DNA of 20,222 bases from CAZKCK01 sp964552325 (GTDB lineage Bacteria > Bacteroidota > Bacteroidia > Bacteroidales > TTA-H9), in assembly GCA_964552325.1 (NCBI GenBank), contig CAZKHA010000055.1, positions 1 to 20,222 on the forward strand, written 5' to 3'. Below the pieces are notes generated by a model. It saw only the letters and a list, made by a program, of their open reading frames with translations, did no database searches and had not been told where the DNA came from. Shown in pieces: positions 15,886 through 20,222 of this stretch. The translations under genes and the position numbers were made by a program. Numbering within the stretch: position 1 is the stretch's first letter; each line of letters opens with the position of its first letter.

Positions 15886-16267
15886 CCCACCCCCAGCCAA
15901 ATTTCGGTAAAAGACCGAAATAAACAGCCCAAATAGGCTGGATTATGCTACAAACCTAGTTAGTTCATGTTTAGGTATATGCTTTGGGTTTCGCTAAACG
16001 ATAGTTACGGTTTGTGCTAATACCTTTGCGCCCTTGCCTTTCATCAAGGTTGGGTAACGCAACTGCATTTTGGGCTAACTTCAGTTGACCAACAAGTGCA
16101 AGGGCTTAGCGTTTTCCCCATATTTGGGAAGGTTTTGTAACCTTCGAATGGCAGCATGGGGAGTTAGGGGATTAGCTTGGTTTGAACGCAACGAGAGCAA
16201 TGGTTAAGCAAAATCTACAGCGTTGAAAAGTGGCAATATGTGTGGCGATAAGCCCCTGGCGGGTGGG
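15886..16267 (+). ncRNA. Candidate large structured RNA or element with complementary ends
   Basis: No coding gene is seen in 15839-16270. The interval folds by eye into a nested set of helices: closing CCCACCC/GGGTGGG (15886-15892 with 16261-16267); ATTTCGGT/ACCGAAAT (15901-15921); GCUACAAACC with GGUUUGUGC (15947-15956 with 16009-16017, one bulge) enclosing ACCTA/TAGGT and GTTT/AAAC hairpins; GCCCTTGC/GCAAGGGC (16030-16037 with 16098-16105) enclosing GTTGG/CCAAC and CAACTG/CAGTTG; CCCCAT/ATGGGG (16116-16121 with 16156-16161) enclosing GAAGGTT/AACCTTC (16128-16145); and AGGGGATTA/TAAGCCCCT (16166-16174 with 16249-16257, one mismatch). The helices do not cross. Signatures of RNase P, tmRNA and group II introns were looked for and not found. 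Strand is uncertain; plus is given because of a TACCTTTG box at 16021. It could also be a palindromic mobile repeat. Chance pairing cannot be excluded without comparison. Confidence 0.4.
16021..16028 (+). promoter_or_regulatory. -7-like box inside the structured spacer
   Basis: TACCTTTG, full match to TAnnTTTG, followed by CGCCC. It lies between two convergent genes, where no protein gene follows on the plus strand. If real, it would drive a short RNA beginning at about 16034 or a transcript antisense to the gene at 16271-17554. No -33 element is evident. Confidence 0.3.
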
Positions 16268-16270
16268 ATG

Positions 16271-17554
16271 TTAATATTTCTTAAACTGATATCCTAACAA
16301 GAAATAGAAGGTGGTTGTATTAGAACTTGTACCCATTTGATTTGATATGCCATTGCCCAGTTCAAAGCGAGTTTCGAGCGAGAGGTTGTTGTAAACCACA
16401 CCTGCGCCCAAGAGAGCTGATTGTTCAAATTTACGAGGAGGATCGAAGTAGTTGGAGGTTTTAACATCGTGATAATCGTAAAACTTGGTCTCAATAGTGC
16501 GATAGGCAGAGGCCGTTTGTGCCAAACCTGCCGAAAGTCCCGCATTGGCAAACAAATACATATTGTTTAGCTTGTGTTTATAGCGCAGCATTGGGGCGAT
16601 TTTAAGGTACGAAAAATTAAAATAGGCGGAGGTTTTGGTATAACTATCATCGTTAACTTTTGATAGGAACTCACCCTTGAACGTGTAAGCGGTGATTAGT
16701 AAATCCGTTTTTATTGACCACCGAGCGAGGTTCCGGGGCAAAGCAAAATCAATATATGCCCCAAAAGTAAAGTTGGTATTGTTGGGGAAGTCCATTTTCT
16801 CGAGGCTAGGAAAATCAACACTGTTGAATTCGATTTGGGTAAGCGTGCTGCCTGCAACGAGCCCGAAGTAGGTAGCTGATTTTTCAGCTATGTAGAAGTA
16901 GGGCTGAAGGTCTTTTTTGGCAGCATAATACTTCTTGAAAACAGTCAATAAGCTTTTAGATTTATAGGTAACATTCTTAACAAGTTCGTTGGCATCGGCG
17001 CGATCATTAAAGTACAAAAGCAATTGACCCGTAAATTTTTTGTTTTCTACTTTAACGGTATTAAAATCAATATCTTTAAAATATGCTTTGTAAATAAGCA
17101 ATTCAAAACCATCGCCAGTTTTAATGTAGTAATTTTCAATACTTTGGGTGTTTTTTAGGTAATATAGACTTTTAGGACCCTCAACCAAGGTTAACAAAAA
17201 CACGGTGTCGATTTTGGTTTTTAATTGTGGGTCATAATCTAAATCGTTGGTTGCGGTTGAACTTAATTCCGTAAGCACCGTGGCGCTGACATACAACTCG
17301 TTTTTTACCTTAAACGATTTGATGCTAAGTGGGCCCAAATCAGTAGCAATTTGCTCCCCATTTTTAATAAACGTTATTGATTTCGGGTTTTTCTCCCAGT
17401 TTCGATAGTCGATAGACCCTTTCAGGGTGTCGCCATCATTATTTACCACCTCACCGCTAACATAATTAGCCTGGGCCAAAATTAGAGAATGACTGAGTAG
17501 TACTAACACCAGCATGCTTATTGTCCTAAGGAGGATTTCTTTAAAAATCTTCAT
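16271..17554 (-). CDS. Uncharacterised predicted outer-membrane beta-barrel protein
   Basis: 427 aa with a signal peptide (residues 1-28, ending LILAQ). I do not recognise a named family. Residues about 30-210 form a soluble-looking N-terminal region that opens with VSGEVVNNDGDTLKGSIDYR, a beta-rich start common in Bacteroidota envelope proteins, and contains many Lys/Asp-rich stretches. From about 225 to the end the protein shows alternating hydrophobic/polar strands with aromatic girdles (FGLVAGSTL, WSIKTDLLITAYTF, FSYLKIAPMLRYKHKL, MYLFANAGLSAGLA, LLGAGVVYNNLSLETRFELG) and ends in TTFYFLLGYQFKKY, an aromatic terminal strand. This fits a PorT-like or similar 8- to 10-stranded outer-membrane barrel. 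Function is unknown. It stands alone, 402 bp from the upstream gene, with a promoter candidate at 17648-17676. Confidence 0.75.
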   Translation of the reverse strand: MKIFKEILLRTISMLVLVLLSHSLILAQANYVSGEVVNNDGDTLKGSIDYRNWEKNPKSITFIKNGEQIATDLGPLSIKSFKVKNELYVSATVLTELSSTATNDLDYDPQLKTKIDTVFLLTLVEGPKSLYYLKNTQSIENYYIKTGDGFELLIYKAYFKDIDFNTVKVENKKFTGQLLLYFNDRADANELVKNVTYKSKSLLTVFKKYYAAKKDLQPYFYIAEKSATYFGLVAGSTLTQIEFNSVDFPSLEKMDFPNNTNFTFGAYIDFALPRNLARWSIKTDLLITAYTFKGEFLSKVNDDSYTKTSAYFNFSYLKIAPMLRYKHKLNNMYLFANAGLSAGLAQTASAYRTIETKFYDYHDVKTSNYFDPPRKFEQSALLGAGVVYNNLSLETRFELGNGISNQMGTSSNTTTFYFLLGYQFKKY

Positions 17555-17956
17555 AATTAATGCGTTGATAAAAATGATTCTTGTTTATAATGATAAACTA
17601 AAGTTTGAAATTAAACTGATATCACAGTATGATTATAAATGAGGTTGCAAAAATACAATAATCCTTATTTGGTCAATATGTTTCACGATTTTTTTCTCGG
17701 GAAGATTGGCAATTATTTCCAATGTGGTGGTAAAAATGAATTGTATGCCGTTAAATGGTAGTAAAGGTTGTTTATGTTTTTTACTGTAAAACGCTGTATA
17801 CCTTTAGGAAACGCTGTTCGATTAAAGTAAATATGCGGTTTTTGGCTTGCTGTTTAATCTGCGGAATGGTTACTCTTAGCTGAATAAGATAAATCAAGAT
17901 GTGCATTTTTAAGAAGGTAAATAACGTGAATTGTATTTATTGTACTGAGAACCAAC
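17555..17956. other. 402-bp AT-rich spacer
   Basis: No gene is recognised. It contains the promoter candidate for the barrel protein near its left end and two copies of AAACGCTGT at 17788-17796 and 17809-17817, spaced 21 bp start to start. Confidence 0.5.
17648..17676 (-). promoter_or_regulatory. Candidate promoter of the barrel protein gene
   Basis: Minus strand reads TTG, 18-nt spacer, TATTTTTG. Both elements agree with the Bacteroidota pattern (-33 TTG, -7 TAnnTTTG), the spacer being about one base short. It would give a leader of about 85 nt before the ATG at 17554. Confidence 0.5.
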
Positions 17957-18685
17957 TTATTTTCTTTCATCGTAGTAATCTGGCTTTTGCCTTGAAAACT
18001 CTTTCATTTTTATTCTGCTAATATTTTGTGTAATGGCAAAATTCCTTCGAAACAAATGTTGAATCATTATTGGGTAGTCAAAATTTTTGCTTACGTTTAT
18101 AAACTGTCGGTCTTTTATGTTGAACAGATCATAAATCCAGTAGTTATGGTTTTCAAAACCATCGTGGTCAACACCAATAATTTCATAAATAGTATCACCA
18201 TCCATGTCCCTTTCAATTTCTGTTGAGAAATCCATAAATGAGAACTTGTCAAACGTACCATCCATTCTCCCAATCAGATAAACCTTTCCCATTAAGCTAG
18301 CTGCCAAACCACAACCCGTGTTGTGAATGAAAAACTTAATATCTAAAAAACTATCGTTATTCAAATCAGCAACATAGAGCGAATCTGGCAATAGAAAAGG
18401 ATAAACCCCCAAAGGCTCCATAATTGTTTGAAACAGACTATCGGCCTTGTATATAAAGATGTTGCAACTGTCATCATCATCCAATTCTTTAAACTCAATA
18501 CGGATAGTTGAGAAGGCATTCTTGGTTGGGATAGTAGAAATTCCAATATAACTTGAATCTGATTCAGAATAATACTGGGCAATTTTATATGCCGCATAGC
18601 TTATCCTCGGGAAAACCTCGAATGGATATTGTGCTTTGCATGAAAGCATGACTAATATTGACAGTATGGTTAAGTAATTCTTCAT
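17957..18685 (-). CDS. Uncharacterised lipoprotein with Asp-rich calcium-loop-like motifs
   Basis: 242 aa from the ATG at 18685. A start 18 bp upstream (18703) is possible, but the chosen one begins a compact lipoprotein signal (MKNYLTILSILVMLSC) with Cys16 as the likely lipidated residue. I recognise no family. Two Asp-rich loops are visible: DLNNDSFLDIKF and ERDMDGDTIYEIIGVDHDG, of the D-x-N/D-x-D type found in FG-GAP/VCBS and dockerin-like calcium loops, each followed by hydrophobic strands. This suggests a small beta-rich, perhaps calcium-dependent, envelope protein, comparable to the VCBS-like lipoproteins common in this phylum. Neighbours give no hint of function. Minus-strand TATATTTG at 18857-18864 may be its promoter. 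Confidence 0.7.
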   Translation of the reverse strand: MKNYLTILSILVMLSCKAQYPFEVFPRISYAAYKIAQYYSESDSSYIGISTIPTKNAFSTIRIEFKELDDDDSCNIFIYKADSLFQTIMEPLGVYPFLLPDSLYVADLNNDSFLDIKFFIHNTGCGLAASLMGKVYLIGRMDGTFDKFSFMDFSTEIERDMDGDTIYEIIGVDHDGFENHNYWIYDLFNIKDRQFINVSKNFDYPIMIQHLFRRNFAITQNISRIKMKEFSRQKPDYYDERK

Positions 18686-18856
18686 AATGTAGTTAAAACG
18701 CAAATTGTAGCTCGTGTTGAATGAGATTAGTTTGTTGTATTTAATGTGAATTCATGTCTTTGCTGTAGCATTAGTTTAGTTCAACTGATTTTGGTTGGAC
18801 GCGCACTGATCTTATGAAAGCTTAGCACAACAGTTAAATAAGGCTGCTTTATGGCG

Positions 18857-18864
18857 CAAATATA
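18857..18864 (-). promoter_or_regulatory. -7 promoter box upstream of the lipoprotein gene
   Basis: Minus strand reads TATATTTGCGCC, a full match to TAnnTTTG, about 172 bp before the lipoprotein ATG. No -33 TTG is seen at the right distance. The similar TAAATTTG at 18967-18974 is a weaker alternative because it is further away. Confidence 0.4.
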
Positions 18865-19148
18865 CATTAAATCTTACCTTGAGTTGGAAGGCCTTATCAA
18901 ATAAATTTACCATTTTGTAGCGATTTTATAACATGCTGATTGATTGTAAATAAACGAAAAATGATGCAAATTTACTTGTAGCAAATTTGGCTGTAGGGTT
19001 GATCTGCTTTTTCAAAAGCCCTTATACCATATTGATAATTAATAAGATGAGGAATAAAGCGCATTATACTGTGGAAATAGGATAAGCCAATAAGCTTTTT
19101 CGATTCAATCGGCTTTTCACAATTTGCAACCCAAAACGGCATAAAGCA

Positions 19149-19175
19149 CAACGTCCGGTAGTTAGCCGGACGTTG
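19149..19175 (-). terminator. Hairpin after the surface-protein gene
   Basis: Perfect 10-bp inverted repeat CAACGTCCGG/CCGGACGTTG with a 7-nt loop, 44 bp after the stop of the surface-protein gene on the minus strand. The T-run that should follow is poor (TGTGCTTTATG), so it may stop transcription weakly or just protect the 3' end. Confidence 0.55.
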
Positions 19176-19219
19176 AAGTTTACATGAGATTGTTTTAAGA
19201 GCGGGCAATTATATTGCCA

Positions 19220-20222
19220 CTAATTTGTGCACATCGACAAGGAGGTGACCGCCGAACTGGTGCAAGGGATACTTGAGGTGAGTTCTACCCAATGTTCGTC
19301 GCCTTTAGCGCAGGTAGCTGTGTATTCATCCAGGTTAACGCCTTCTGCCACAACAACCACGGTAGATCCGTTCTTCTTATACCATTTGTAATACGGGCTG
19401 CTTCCACCGTTGGTTGGGATTGCTTTAAAATTCACCTGGTGGTTTGGAGCCGCAAAAGCTCGCACAGCCACGCTGACTTCGGCAGCAGGCAAGCAGTTGT
19501 AAATGGCGTAGAGCACTATATTTCCGACAGGCATTTTAAAATCGTCGGCTGGCTGGTAATTAATTCCCAAGCCATTTGCCTGTGTATTCCAACCGCCAAA
19601 TGTATAATAGGGCTTGTTTAATGGCGGAGTTCCTGTGTTACCTAGTACGGTTACACTTTCTCCAACCTCGTACGGACTGTTGGCATCCACCGGCACATTG
19701 CCCGTGCCGCCATTGGCATCGTAGGTCACGGTGTAGGTATCGGCTGTCCAGATGGCATAGAGGGTTACATTGTTATCGGGCATGCTGAAGTCGTCATCGG
19801 CCTGATAGGTTGTTCCGCCACCGTTGGCCATGGTGTTCCATCCGCCAAAGGTGTGGTAAAGCTTTGTCAAAGCAGGAGCACCGATATTCCCCAGCACGGT
19901 AACTGTTGCACCTACTACGTAAGGACTGTTGGCATCGCTGGGTTCTGTGCCCGTGCCGCCATTGTCGTCGTAAGTCACGGTATAGGTATCGGCTGTCCAG
20001 ATGGCATACAGGGTTACATTGTTGTCGGGCATGCTGAAGTCATCATCGGCCTGATAGGAGGAGCCAGAGCCGTTCGCCGCGGTATTCCATCCACCAAAGG
20101 TGTGGTAGGGCTTCGTCAAAGCAGGAGCTCCAATATTCCCCAGCACGGTAACTGTTGCCCCGACCACATAAGGACTGTTGGCATCGCTGGGTTCTGTTCC
20201 CGTGCCGCCATTGCCGTCGTAA
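19220..20222 (-). CDS. Surface protein with InlB B-type (Listeria-Bacteroides) repeats, 5' end outside window
   Basis: C-terminal 333 codons of a larger secreted protein; the frame stays open to the window edge, so the start is not seen. It has three tandem repeats of 83 aa of the Listeria-Bacteroides repeat family (Flg_new / InlB B-repeat): a TVTYDANGGTG start, then VTVLGN, TFGGWNT, YQADDDFSMPDNN and LYAIWTAD. The two upstream units are nearly identical; the last has diverged (PVGNIVLYAIYN). An Ig-like domain follows (about 90 residues from CLPAAEVSV to the end, with YYKWYKKNGS and GDEHWVELTSS). Such beta-grasp repeats form extended stalks on adhesins or other exported proteins. The protein ends abruptly at SLSMCTN without a type IX sorting domain; see the finding on the alternative frame. 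Confidence 0.85.
   Translation of the reverse strand, partial: YDGNGGTGTEPSDANSPYVVGATVTVLGNIGAPALTKPYHTFGGWNTAANGSGSSYQADDDFSMPDNNVTLYAIWTADTYTVTYDDNGGTGTEPSDANSPYVVGATVTVLGNIGAPALTKLYHTFGGWNTMANGGGTTYQADDDFSMPDNNVTLYAIWTADTYTVTYDANGGTGNVPVDANSPYEVGESVTVLGNTGTPPLNKPYYTFGGWNTQANGLGINYQPADDFKMPVGNIVLYAIYNCLPAAEVSVAVRAFAAPNHQVNFKAIPTNGGSSPYYKWYKKNGSTVVVVAEGVNLDEYTATCAKGDEHWVELTSSIPCTSSAVTSLSMCTN
19473..20222 (-). repeat. 249-bp in-frame tandem repeats in the surface-protein gene
   Basis: Three units at about 19473-19721, 19722-19970 and 19971-20219. The start of a fourth (TAA of the same register) falls on the window edge. Landmarks such as GTCACGG recur exactly 249 bp apart (19725 and 19974). 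The two right-hand units differ at only scattered positions; the left unit is older or diverged. Confidence 0.9.

Larger units (their letters stand above)
18704..19219. other. 516-bp AT-rich spacer
   Basis: No convincing gene; an open frame over 18972-19208 has no recognisable content. It holds two minus-strand -7-like boxes (TATATTTG at 18857-18864, TAAATTTG at 18967-18974), a hairpin AAGCCGAT/ATTGGCTT (about 19084-19115) and the 10-bp hairpin at 19149-19175. Confidence 0.5.

Noticed and set aside
16180..16205. CGCAACGAG followed by GCAA, resembling part of a 16S rRNA helix
   Set aside because: The match is only about a dozen bases and the flanks do not continue as 16S rRNA.
15886..16267. 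Structured spacer as RNase P RNA, tmRNA, integron attC site or retron RNA
   Set aside because: The conserved RNase P core, the tmRNA ends, paired attC core sites and a reverse transcriptase gene were all looked for and not found.
18972..19208. 78-codon minus-strand frame after the surface-protein gene
   Set aside because: It runs through a hairpin and two -7-like boxes, and the product resembles nothing I know.

Overview
The window looks like a chromosomal segment of a member of the Bacteroidota (Bacteroidetes), probably from a draft or metagenome assembly because it contains one run of exactly 100 N. The evidence is the gene types (OmpA protein with thrombospondin type 3 repeats, short CstA protein, ABC permease fused to an M1 peptidase, surface protein with Listeria-Bacteroides repeats), AT-rich spacers without clear Shine-Dalgarno sites, and several boxes matching the Bacteroidota -7 promoter element TAnnTTTG. 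I cannot place it more finely.

Layout. 1-425 is a degenerate tandem repeat with a 96-bp period. 426-4461 is a two-gene carbohydrate unit on the plus strand: a secreted GH43 enzyme with F5/8-type and Fn3-like modules, then a GH3 beta-glycosidase 13 bp later. 4598-5026 is a PaaI-type hotdog thioesterase. On the minus strand follow a CstA-type transporter (5096-6535), an OmpA/TSP3 outer-membrane protein with its own terminator (6683-8002), and an ABC export unit (8250-12715) made of an ATPase gene and a 1191-aa permease with a C-terminal M1 metallopeptidase.

12716-13159 is a non-coding stretch with a scaffold gap, a palindrome, an inverted repeat and a fragment resembling the left-edge repeat. 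Next come a Gdx-type (guanidinium) SMR exporter on the minus strand and, divergently, a 732-aa fusion of a cysteine desulfurase with selenophosphate synthetase (SelD). This protein joins selenium release from selenocysteine and its activation to selenophosphate in one chain. Downstream lies a 382-nt spacer (15886-16267) that folds on paper into a nested multi-branch structure closed by complementary ends. It is my best candidate for an undescribed element in the window.

The right part, all on the minus strand, holds an uncharacterised predicted outer-membrane beta-barrel protein (16271-17554), an uncharacterised lipoprotein with Asp-rich calcium-loop-like motifs (17957-18685), and the C-terminal part of a repetitive surface protein that runs off the right edge (19220-20222). 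Apart from the GH43/GH3 pair and the ABC pair, the genes look like independent units. No tRNA, rRNA, CRISPR array, complete insertion sequence or phage gene was recognised.
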